Below are positions 37,584 to 47,408 of a stretch of 64,000 nucleotides of DNA, one piece after another (position 1 is the first letter of the stretch; the number at the start of each line of letters is the position of its first letter). Both the position numbers and the translations under genes were made by a program. A model generated the notes under the pieces. The model was not told the origin of the DNA and made no database searches. It saw nothing but the letters and a program-made list of their open reading frames with translations. This DNA comes from Phallusia mammillata (taxonomy: Eukaryota; Chordata; Ascidiacea; Phlebobranchia; Ascidiidae): the NCBI GenBank assembly GCA_003260075.1, contig QLIY01000025.1:323760-387759 (forward strand), given 5' to 3'.

Positions 37584-39156
37584 ATGAAGACAGATACGTT
37601 TGGTGTTCTGTGTATGGTAGTTATGTTGGGGCATTGCACTGGAATTTCCTTACCTCAAAATGCTACAGAACGTTCGATCGAGTCGGCTCGATTAACTGCG
37701 TATTTCCGCAGGATGAGAGAAGTCATGGATGATATCGTGGATGACTATGTAAGAAACTATAGTTGTAAGTTATTACACGCTGCATCAAGGGCTGGGCTGT
37801 AAGTCTGCCGGGGTTTGGGCTTGACGCGGGCCTGAATTTACTTTCCGCAATATGTTTGCTTCATTTTCACCAACTTCTGGGCCTTGTTTTTCGTTTTTAT
37901 TAGGGCTCTGGCCGGATTTCGGGTTTTCCGACAAGATGAGCATAAATACCGAATCTGATCAATTTCAGGCCCGCTTACAACTCTGGCTATTATATATTTT
38001 GTTAGATCCTACAAGAAATGGACTGCGAAAGCGTTAAAATATGCAGAAGACCACTTACAACCCTGAGTCTAACAGTACTACCTGTAGTAAACAATGCAAG
38101 CGTAAGTAAACTACAATAAAACACAATTAAACACATTTTTTTACCAATTAAATAAATCTCGTTAATACGTTTTCAAAATATTTTATCAAGTATCCGTTTA
38201 CTTCACATAAGCGAAATCAATTGCTGCTAAGTTATAATCAATTTTGTCTCATTTTTCATTTAACTTTCCCTTGGCTACGTTTCACAGATAAGTAATGGCA
38301 ACTGGACAGGGGTGATGCAACAAAATCTTAACGGACTGCAGGACTTCAATTACTTTCTACAAGGTTATTTTAGAAACAGACGATCTTCCGAAGACGAAAC
38401 TATTGCGAGAAAACTTCATGATCTAGCAGGCTTTCTTTCACAAGTTATACCTGTTTTCACAACCAACGTAAGTCAATTGTATTCGAATGTAATGGAGGGT
38501 ATTTTGGGGTTTCAACAAGCATCTCGAAAGCAAAGCCAGCTGAAGTTTTTCATCCAGCCCGCTGCCGCTGAATATGATATCCCGTCAAGTTCTTCTTAAA
38601 AATTAGGCTATGTGTCAATTATCAAAAAAATACCGCTTGCCGAAATCATATGCATAAATATGCGCACTTTAGTAAAAACGCTGGTCACACCACCTCTCTT
38701 ACGCAGGCAATTGCAGATATTTGCCAAATCAAAGTTCCTGCTTGGATATTTTCAAAAGTTGATGTAAAAAATCAGCAATGTGACTCCGTCAAACCTTTGC
38801 TGGCCTCTCCTGAGACCTCTTCAAGGCTTTATTAACTACGTTTAAAATAATAAAAAGCTTTTGTGTTTTTTTACGTTTGAACACATACTTGCAAAAATAC
38901 ATGGGGCAATTTGCTATGTAGCCTACTGTTGCATGCGTTCTCGCAGATACAGGAAAACTACTGCTACGACATGAACATCAGGAATCTTAGCAGCTATCCT
39001 CCATGTGACGTGTGTGAACTTCCAACAGTATCAAGTCACTACCTGGAAGTTGTCAGAAACTATTATTTTCTTCTTCAGTTATACGATTATGTCGCCGATT
39101 TTGACAACTTCTACCAAAAATTCTTGGCATTTGTATCGATTCCTAAACAATGCTAG
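37584..39156 (+). CDS. Secreted all-helical protein, candidate four-helix-bundle cytokine (4 exons, 216 aa)
   Basis: Exons 37584-37748, 38006-38101, 38288-38467, 38947-39156. All three introns are phase 0 and every exon is a whole number of codons. Residues 1-20 are a signal peptide (MKTDTFGVLCMVVMLGHCTG). The mature part reads as four amphipathic helices: about 31-62 (RLTAYFRRMREVMDDIVDDY onward), 94-117, 129-147 and a long last helix about 175-209 (SHYLEVVRNYYFLLQLYDYV). Between helices are Asn-glycosylation sites (NAT, NAS, NWT, NLS) and cysteines (MDCESVKIC, ENYC, PPCDVC, final KQC). Length, signal, helix layout and phase-0 gene structure match class I/II helical cytokines such as IL-6/G-CSF. 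No sequence-level family match is claimed, so other secreted helical proteins remain possible. Confidence 0.78.
37795..37984. repeat. TTCGGG/GGGCC-rich repeat in intron 1 of the cytokine-like gene
   Basis: Starts near GGGCTGTAAGTC and ends CCCGCTTACAACTCTG, the same end as the 40823 hAT element. It finishes about 20 nt before the exon-2 acceptor. Left end and target duplication unclear. Confidence 0.6.
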
Positions 39157-39244
39157 GTTATCATCGAAACTTTTTAGTATTCTTTGCTGCATTTTTTGAA
39201 GTATTACAAATAACTTATATATAGTATAGTATATTCGCAGTAAC

Positions 39245-39250
39245 AATAAA
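39245..39250 (+). promoter_or_regulatory. Polyadenylation signal of the cytokine-like gene
   Basis: AATAAA about 90 nt after the stop. Confidence 0.5.
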
Positions 39251-39505
39251 AAAGGATGGTCATGTAAGCCATTTATTAGCGTACCAAAGTTGAGAAAGGT
39301 GATGTAAATAAAGCAATATGTTTAAAATAACTAAATAAAATACACAGGAAAGCCAGTTTTGCATTGATTTGGGAATTTACATTTTATAAAGTAACATGTA
39401 AAGAGACAGGAAAGTGCTGATTGCCATCTTAAAGTAAAAGATCACGTTCAGTTAGCATGTTAAGGCGGGTCAGTTTGTTTCATGCCTTGAGGTGTTCAAC
39501 TAATA

Positions 39506-42061
39506 ATGCGAAGTGGAGCATTTACGATGCTATTTCTCTCAAGTCTGCTTTGTATTCTATTGGCCAGGGTGATCTCTGGTAAGTTAAACTAACATAAACT
39601 ATTTTGAAAGGGTCTGCACTCACACCGAAAAAAAGATTGCATTAGGAAACAGAAAACGCATTAAGAACAACAACAACTTTAAAATCAATAGCATACAGAT
39701 TAAATGATATTCTTACATGGGCGCCGCCACGTAGGGGCAAGGGGGGGGCACTTGACCCCCCCCCCTGGAAAATCAAATTACCGCAAAATTACAAAATTTT
39801 CTCGAAAAAGGTGATGACTGAAAAACGATAATGCTCTAAGAAGGGAAGTTGAGATAGTCAAAGCGAATGTCTAAACAAGCGACTTTAACGATGTCTGCAT
39901 TGTTTACGTATCTGGTGTTGTTTTCATAGCATCTGCCGTTTTTTTGTTTTTTAAATGGACAAAATGGTTCATAGTTGCGTGACTGTACAGGGATTTTTCA
40001 TCGTTGACGCAAATCTACTGCATATATTTTATGCCATGTGTACATAATTACTTGAAATAGCAATCTATCTCTGCAAGTGTGTTTTTTGACCCCCCCTGAA
40101 AAAAAGAATCTGCCGGCGCCCATGTATTCTTATATGTGTTGGACAAAAACTTGGCCATGGGAGTTTCATATTTGCACAAACCGTTTAACAATACAAAGAC
40201 GTTGTCTTATTTGTTTAATAGTTTATGTATGAATTTCACGATTCCTGATTACCTATAACGCTGATGTATTTGTGTAATTGTAAGGATCGCCCTTAACCAC
40301 TAAAGATACATGCAAAGTCTGTTCGGAAACTTGCGACCTTATAGGTTTGCCCTCGATGATAACGGATGTCTAATCTGTAATCGCTGTAACGATGTTCCAA
40401 AAAAGGAATAAAAGGCATAGCCAAAAATTACTTGTTGTGTATTTTTGGTTAACCTAGTCTAATGCTTTCGATTTTCACATATTTTACAGCTTGTTTATGT
40501 TACAGAGGAGGTTTATCCCGACATGCAACATCAACGCGAAAACGGAGCAGATATTTCTAAACGGGCAGCTTTAATTATGCCTGATCAATATCAATGGCCC
40601 AAAAACGGCTCGTTGGTTTCCATTCCGTTTACTTTGCACGAAAATTTGAGTGAGTACATTTGCTTTTCTTTGTGTTTGTTTTTCTTGGATTTTTGGATTA
40701 ACAAATGGTTAAAGTTATTATCTATATTTCGTAGTTTCGGCGTATTATACGCACCTCTGCTAAGCGCTTACAAAATTGATGATAATCAACCAATAAAATT
40801 TTCAGCACGTTATCAGCTGCAGCAGAGTTGCAAGTCGGGCCGGGCTTTTCGGGCCGGGTTCGGGTTCGGGCCGGGTTCGGGCCGGGTTCGGGCTCAGATT
40901 TCGGGCCCGCTTGCAACTCTGAGCTGCAGAGCATTAAAATGACGGTAAAGGAATATAAAGACAATACGTGCATCCGATTCGTCCCAAGAACAAGTGAACA
41001 TGATTATGTGCAATTCGTTCGTTCCAACCATTGTACCTCACATTTGTTCAAAACGGGCGGAATGCAAGAGGTTTGACCCAAAATCGTTTTTTAAAAATAC
41101 ATGTCAATGGTAAACATTCACTGGAGGAAACGTGATTTTTAATTCTGAGAAACTTTGTTGTACATATTCATATTGCTTAAATTGACCAAATTGTTTACGG
41201 CAGGTGTGGCTCGATGTTGAAGGTTGCTTTAAAGGTTTGCTGACTGTTCTGCATGAAACAATGCACTTGCTCGGCTTTATTCACGAACACCAGAGACCTG
41301 ATCGCGACAACTACATAACTATTCTCAAAGAAAACATCATTCCAAGTACATTAAATACTCTTTAGGCGATTCTCTTAGGGCTACATCTACAAAACACTAT
41401 TTTGGCTAGCTCAGATGTTTCAAAGCCGCAGTTTAAAAGTTCTAAATGTATGTTTAAATAAGTAGCTGCTGAATATGGCTTTTAATTGTCACTATAATTT
41501 TATTTATTTACAGCATTCTGATTTGAACGGCGTTATTTTATCAACTTGATCATAATATTTCTCCGTTTGTATGTAGTGGAGCATACAAAATGGAAGGTAT
41601 TATTGGAAGTATTGAAAGCGTTTCTTTGTTTTTCAGACTTGCTGGCAAACTTTAAGCCCTTTAACAGCTCATCCATAGATTCCTTCGATTCCCCGTACGA
41701 CCTAGATTCGGTTATGCACTACAATGGTTCCACCTTTTCACGCAACGGCAAGCCCACGATCATAGACAAAAGGTATCACATGATAAGCAAATACGAGTCC
41801 CCAAGAATGCAATGTGGAATCAGTTTGTTTTTACCAACGACATATTTGTTTAGCACCAACAAATCGAAGTTTGTGCCTCCAAACTCCACCTTTTCTGCCA
41901 ACGATGTGTATCAAATAAATATGAAGTACAACTGCACCGGTAAGAAAAGATTTTAAATTAAAGCGTTTTACCAAATCTCAAAAATCAAAACTTTCATCTA
42001 TTTAATTTTTACAGACAAGCTAGCTGAACTCGCCATCAAATGCAAATTAGAACTAAAGTGA
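39506..42061 (+). CDS. Astacin (M12A) zinc metalloprotease, secreted (6 exons, 293 aa as modelled)
   Basis: Exons: 39506-39578 (signal peptide [20 protein letters not shown]), 40506-40649, 40898-41070, 41204-41345, 41637-41939, 42015-42061; phases agree. A short propeptide ends SKR, followed by [12 protein letters not shown], the typical mature astacin start. Zinc site [19 protein letters not shown] (147-165) has all three His, the catalytic Glu and the family HExxRxDRD. The Met-turn is SVMHY (202-206). The chain stops soon after the protease domain, with no CUB, EGF or MAM domains. Exon 3 carries a 99-bp hAT insertion. The ancestral acceptor (40805) now leads to a frameshift and stop; the acceptor at 40897, inside the element, restores frame with 11 element-derived codons ([11 protein letters not shown]). 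Expression of either form is not shown by sequence. Confidence 0.85.
39716..40124. mobile_element. hAT MITE (409 bp) with perfect 8-bp target duplication
   Basis: Ends CATGGGCGCCG and CGGCGCCCATG are perfectly inverted. The target duplication TATTCTTA lies at 39708-39715 and 40125-40132. Subterminal G8 and C9 runs (39741-39748, 39756-39764) belong to the element, not to the assembly junctions. It sits in the intron after the shared signal-peptide exon. Confidence 0.95.
40285..40410 (+). pseudogene. Antistasin-like exon, possible alternative last exon, one-base frame break
   Basis: After an acceptor, the phase fits the signal-peptide exon 39506-39578 and gives [18 protein letters not shown]. 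One reading frame over, the pattern continues as [19 protein letters not shown] before a stop, with AATAAA at 40406-40411. The combined spacing C-x2-C-x3-C...D-x-x-GC-x2-C-x2-C resembles an antistasin-type inhibitor domain. A single-base shift separates the halves: a real frameshift (decayed exon or null allele) or a sequence error. As read, the product stops after [11 protein letters not shown]. Confidence 0.45.
40823..40921. mobile_element. 99-bp TTCGGG-rich hAT MITE inserted in an astacin coding exon
   Basis: Perfect inverted ends CAGAGTTGCAAG and CTTGCAACTCTG, and a perfect 8-bp target duplication AGCTGCAG (40815-40822 and 40922-40929). The interior is made of CGGGTTCGGGC words. Removing the element and one target copy rejoins an open frame that reads into the conserved NTCIRFVPR region. 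Diverged relatives: 17440-17600, 26375-26445, 37795-37984, 44575-44825, 62116-62340. Confidence 0.95.
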
Positions 42062-43500
42062 GTATAACGCTGAAAAAGCGGCCTTTACGTATCAAATATG
42101 TCCCAAAAAATATTGCAAACACATTTACTGTGACCAAAACAAACTAAACAGTTGGTTTGAGCTGGTTACATTGTTTTGACAGAAACTGCACTGACGTGCA
42201 AAGGCTTAACCAGTGGTTACCAACCACTAGTGGTACTCGACGGCATTCCTGGTGGTACGCAAACACATTTTGTTTTTTTATTTATGCCGCTGTTTTGCAC
42301 ACAAATTGCATATTCTGACATAAAACGTTTATTACTTAAAACACCGGGTGGCGTATCACTTACTATGCTGGTGCAAAATTAGGACGACGGAAACTGTTTG
42401 TAAATAAAATGTTGCGTCTTCAATTGAACTGAGAGTAATTATACTGAACAGTATCAGACCCAGCCAGATTTGCGTGTGTTGAAAAAGGAAACGCCCACTA
42501 CACATGCGAATGAGTGTGCAAACAAGTTCACTACCAAAAGCCTCAAAAGGAAAGCGTGCAAGATTCACCAGAGAAATTATTCGGAAGTTATTTTGCCTTG
42601 TTATACTGTTTGGTTGGTTGTAATACTCAGTGAGATGGTGGATTTTGTTTTGCTTCAATGCAAGTTAGAAAAGTCTATTGTTTAGTTGCTAGGTGTCTCG
42701 CGTGAGTACAATAAGGTTCCCAACAGGGGGCGGAACTCCTCCCTAGGAGGGAATTTGAAAAAAAACTCCATGGGAGGAATTTACTTACATTTGTATGTGG
42801 TTTGTAAATAGACACTTTTAGCTCTGGGAATATGAACTGTAAAAATGATAAAAGCTCCAATTTTAATTTTTTTATGGTTTACTTTAGCATCTACTATGTA
42901 GTCGATTGGGGAGGAAGGGAGGAATTCATGGCAGCCGGTAGAAAATTTTGCACGAGGGGGTAAATTTTGACACATATACTTATACATGGATGGATTACGA
43001 TATCATACAAATAAGTACAAAGAGTCTCCCCTTTTGCCGTTATGTGTCGGCGCCTATGGATAAATTCGTCGATAAAGGTTGGGAACCACTGGTTTAATGT
43101 AAACATGTCAACCAAACTCAATGTCAAACGCTTTTTCGTTGCAGGTGAAATACACTCCCTAATGGTCCTTTCTGGGGATTCTGTCTTCGCACATGGAAAG
43201 TTAAACAACACTTCCAAATGGGATAGTCAACAGTCAACATTATTTGCCTAAATTAGTCACACTTAGTCTGTATGGGATGCACTCTTAACGCGTTGAGGTA
43301 AAAAGTAGTAGAAAAAGCTATACACACCCACTTACCGCAGTCACGCCCTAGAACTTTCCCACTGCCATTGTTAAACAATTGACCGTTCGGGGCGTTGGAG
43401 AAATCCATTGTTGGGAGCATAAAGTGAGGCGCCTAAGAGATAGGCTGGTTTGGGAATAAGAAAGGCATTCTTGCAAACAGTTTAGGGACGATTGTAAACT
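42062..43500. other. Downstream of astacin, mostly repeat
   Basis: No coding exon recognised; most of the stretch is the element at 42211-43091. Confidence 0.45.
42211..43091. mobile_element. hAT-type element (about 880 bp), no transposase seen
   Basis: Ends CAGTGGTTACCAACC and GGTTGGGAACCACTG are inverted. Flanks (GGCTTAAC, GTTTAATG) give only a partial target duplication. The interior holds the palindromic words CTCCCTAGGAGG and CTCCATGGGAGG. Confidence 0.7.
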
Positions 43501-43521
43501 ATGCCACTTTCCAGGATTCAG

Positions 43522-43825
43522 CAGTTAGTGTTTGTACATCGCAAATCTTATTATAAATGAAGATAGGTATGTATATTTCAACATTTTTTCTGCAAATGCG
43601 TCTGTTACATTGATTACACATATATTTAGCATGGTTTTGTTAGATTGACAACAATTAGGCCAGTCAAACCCCCCCCCCAGTTAGTGTTTGTACATCGCAA
43701 ATCTTATTATAAATGAAGATAGGTATTTATATTTCAACACTTTTTCTGCAAATGCGTCTGTTACATTGATTACACATATATTTAGCATTGTTTTGTTAGA
43801 ATCACAACAATTAGGCCAGTCAATG
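43522..43825. repeat. About 147-bp direct duplication around a 10-nt C run
   Basis: 43522-43668 and 43678-43825 differ by a few bases; the C run is at 43669-43678. No gene content. Confidence 0.9.
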
Positions 43826-44050
43826 ACCAGAGAGATGCAAAGTATGAACTTAGTCATGTAGTCAGAATCGCTGCCGGAATTTGTAGGGTTTAACGAAGGA
43901 ATTTTGAAACACGGGTTTTGTGTGCACACATATATGTCAAAAAATGTATTGTAAATTCTCCTAAAATCAAATCCAGGTGTCCTTTTTGGCCCTTGGTTGT
44001 GAAGCGATTTTAGCAATTGTGCATGGGTGAAAAAACTTTATAAAACTCTC

Positions 44051-44269
44051 AAATTTAATAAAAGGTCGAATGGGCAACTGAAATCAATAATTTGCGCTAA
44101 ATTTAAGCACCTTTGTATTGATCTCTTATTATGTACAAACTTTTGCGACCCGTACCCCCCCCCCAAATTTAATAAAAGGTCGAATGGGCAACTGAAATCA
44201 ATAATTTGCGCTGAATTTAAGCACCTTTGTATTGATCTCTTATTATGTAAACACTTTTGCGACCCGTAA
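44051..44269. repeat. About 104-bp direct duplication around a 10-nt C run
   Basis: 44051-44154 and 44165-44269, nearly identical; C run 44155-44164. Confidence 0.9.
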
Positions 44270-44574
44270 CGTTAGGAGTGAAAAAAACAGTGAATGTTTT
44301 ACTATGTAACAAAAACGGACGCCACAGCGCACGGCCAAACAAACAATAAGGAGAAAACTCAATCTGTACATTTGACACCAAGCTAAAGAAATGCAAAACC
44401 ACAATGTTTCTTGTCTAAACATAATTCGTTTTGCGGGACGATCTTGTTTTTTCACCAAAACAGCTCTCGAGAACTGTAGACTGCCAGTCTGGTTTGCATT
44501 GAGGTTAAAAGATTTCCTCAGCATTATGCGGGTTTTTGTGCTTGGTGGTGCCTATAGTGCGTAAATCCGAAACG

Positions 44575-44825
44575 TTTTGAGTAACCTGTTTAGGACCGAA
44601 AGCTTGTTTGACAGGGATACTAAAGAAGACCTACACACTAAACAATAATAGACAGCGGCCAAAACAAGACGTTTTAGGGCTGTTGGGCATTAGGGTACAT
44701 ACAGCAATATAGCGACTTAGCTAGGTAATTTATATTAAAAAAACATCATGCAAAGTCAGGCCCGAACTAAGCCCGCGTGTCAAGGAAAACCTAAGCCCGA
44801 ACCCGATCCGACTTACAACTCTGGT
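44575..44825. repeat. Relative of the TTCGGG-rich hAT family (reverse orientation)
   Basis: Contains CCCGAAC/GCCCGC words and ends ACTTACAACTCTG, the same terminus as the 40823 element. The left part matches 62190-62340 (TTTAGGACCGAAAG and AATAATAGACA blocks). Confidence 0.65.
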
Positions 44826-45027
44826 GTAGCATACAAGCATATGAGGTAAGTTCTAATTAGAGGCAATATCGTTGGCATCAGCCTTCATTTTGCATACGGC
44901 GCTTGTGTGGCCAAAACAGTAACGAAACCTTGCATATCCCTTGGCATGGGTCTGAGCGCGTTTCTCTTTCCGCAAGTAATCTTTTCTCGTTACAGACACA
45001 AACAAGTAAATCGGGTTTTCGAAATTT

Positions 45028-45347
45028 TCAGCTTGAGAGAGCAAGGCCTAAGTAACCTTTGTTTTGTAACTTTTACGTAAAGGTGACCTTTTTCGAAAAG
45101 AACGGCAAAGCGATTTCCTGGCAAAAACTTTTCCTCGTGTAAAGTTTTGTAAACAAGACTGTATGATAGAACTAACATCGGTCCCCCCCCCCTCAGCTTG
45201 AGAGAGCAAGGCCTAAGTAACCTTTGTTTTGTAACTTTTAAGTAAAGGTGACCTTTTTCGAAAAGAACGGCAAAGCGATTTCCTAGCAAAAACTTTTTCT
45301 CGTGTAAAGTTTTGTAAACAAGACTGTATGATAGAACTGACATCGGC
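45028..45347. repeat. About 155-bp direct duplication around a 10-nt C run
   Basis: 45028-45182 and 45193-45347, nearly identical; C run 45183-45192. Confidence 0.9.
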
Positions 45348-46272
45348 GTCAAATGGGTATTTTTTACGTTTTGTAACTGATAATGCATAGAACAAGCTCA
45401 CCTTAAGACGTTATTAATCCGGCCGCATTTCCATGATCGACGCCCGCTTGAATTATTCATCGACGCAAAACGAAAATGACCTGCGTTATTGCGTTATTAG
45501 TGACAGTTTTAACTGCTCGAACAACCTGAAACGTAGCATAGGTCGCGTGTCCTCACAGGTAACTGAATAATCGCGTAAAGCTGTGAACAGGTCAAGGAAC
45601 ATCAAATGAGATTAGAATTGAAAAACATATATTTGATGAAAATAGTAAATAATTTTTTTTTTAATAAATGTGTATCTATTAATTCATATAATTTTCAAGT
45701 GAATAGCCCAGCTAGAGCTAGAGTTGCCAATGCAAAACATGCTGTAACAATTTATTTGCGCCTATAGCGACTGCGGAAACGTCAAACGATGATATGTTGT
45801 CAAATTCAAAGGTCGCTTCACCCTCCGTTGGAAATTCCACCGCCGAAAAATCGTTTCTGCTTTAACACAAAACCACACCAAGGCATTTACTGACACAGTT
45901 TTGCAATAACTTTAAAAATTTCGCGAGTCGTTTAGTCCATATAAAAGCACCTTAAATGTCGAAACTGTCTGCACTGTGCAGCTAAATTGGATTGTCTAAT
46001 TTTGTAAATGTGTGCGCTTTGTTTGATTTTATCACATGGCTCAGTCAGTGGTGTGGGCCACACTGCTGCTATGGCACAATGCTTTCTGCAGCTGTTGTAT
46101 ATTCCACTTGTAATGAACAGTAGCAGCATGCAAATGCAGAGCAACAGCGGGAGGAAGAATGGTTTGTGTTGACGTGCACATTTTTTGCGGTTGACGCAAC
46201 GACCGCTGGCAAGTCAAGCGCAGAGGACTGATTAGTGCAGGTCACCGTCAACCGTAGTGCCCTTCAGCTCAG

Positions 46273-46273
<1 letters not shown>
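45348..46273. other. Unassigned, no confident gene
   Basis: An open stretch 45433-45558 and another 45768-45893 could splice in frame to an 83-residue reading frame, but there is no family resemblance. The rest shows nothing. Confidence 0.3.

Positions 46274-46315
<42 letters not shown>
46274..46315 (+). repeat. Poly-C tract (42 nt)
   Basis: Uninterrupted C42 with unrelated flanks; probably a placeholder. Confidence 0.95.
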
Positions 46316-46316
<1 letters not shown>

Positions 46317-46515
46317 CTTGTCTTTCTTTGTGTTGAAAATGTGGAGAAAGCTTAGGGGACAAGGGGTATGTGCTGGTGGTCAGATTAGAAGCAGTAGAAG
46401 TTGGATCGTATGAGCATGTGCCGCCTGGTTTAAGCACTTATTCAATTACTTTCACCACATCACTTATGAACATTCAATTGAATTTTAGATCACAGCACAT
46501 GTTGTACTGGTGAGT

Positions 46516-47408
46516 CACGATATAGACTCGTGTATTTAAAACAAATGTTTTTTGTTGCTGAACTATACTAATATAGCAACACGATTTGTTATCATTTAGA
46601 ACTTAGTCCTGCACAGTATGAAAAAAAACTAGTTTGTGTAACAAGTCGGCCTGAAAACAAAAAATGAAGTAAATTGCTTTATCGTTGTAATTTGGAATTT
46701 ACATACCGAAAGTTCCGCTAGGTTTTTTGGCGTATGCGTTTCACAAACCACATTTGAAAGTTGTATTAAAAAAAATTGACAACTCATCTACATGGCGTAC
46801 GAGCTCCAACACGTGTTAATTTCATTGCATGTAAGAGAATAGGTTATATTCCACCAATAGTAACAACATTTTTGTCAAAACGCCAAAGTTACAAAATTAT
46901 ATTTAAAGTAAATATTATTAAAATTTTATTTTTTTATCAAAATCTCCTGAAAATAGGTCCCCCCCCCCCACGATATAGACTCGTGTATTTAAAACAAATG
47001 TTTTTTGTTGCTGAACTGTACTAATAGAGCAACACGATTTGTTATTTAGAACTTAACCCTGTACAGTATAGAATAAAAACTAGTTTGTGTAACAAGTCGG
47101 CCTGAAAACAAAAAAATGAAGTAAATTGCTTTATCGTTTAAATTTGGATTTTACATACCGAAAGTTCCGCTAGGTTTTTTTGGCGTATGCGTTTCACAAA
47201 CCACATTTGAAAGTCGTATTAAAAAATTGACAACTCATCTACATGGCGTACGAGTTCCAACACGTGTTAATTTCATTGCATGTAAGAGAATAGGTTATTC
47301 CACCAATGGTAACAACATTTTTGTCAAAACGCCAAAGTTACAAAATTATATTTAAAGCAAATATGTTTTTAAAATTTTATTTTTTTATCAAAATCTCCTG
47401 AAAACAGG
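46516..47408. repeat. About 440-bp direct duplication around an 11-nt C run
   Basis: 46516-46958 and 46970-47408 match along their length with substitutions and 1-4 nt indels, as two alleles would. No gene content. Confidence 0.92.

Noticed and set aside
39741-39764. G8 and C9 runs as another assembly junction
   Set aside because: They lie in the subterminal part of a MITE with perfect ends and target duplication, and the flanks are not duplicated.
40260-40420. Separate antistasin gene independent of the astacin locus
   Set aside because: No own signal exon found between the MITE and this exon; the phase match to 39506-39578 makes a shared leader simpler.
44990-45388. 132-residue minus-strand frame with an internal repeat
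   Set aside because: The repeat is just the C-run duplication translated; no family match or splice support.
45433-45893. Possible two-exon 83-residue gene (+): 45433-45558 joined to 45768-45893
   Set aside because: Phases fit, but there is no family resemblance, no polyadenylation signal, and the second exon is open in another frame too.
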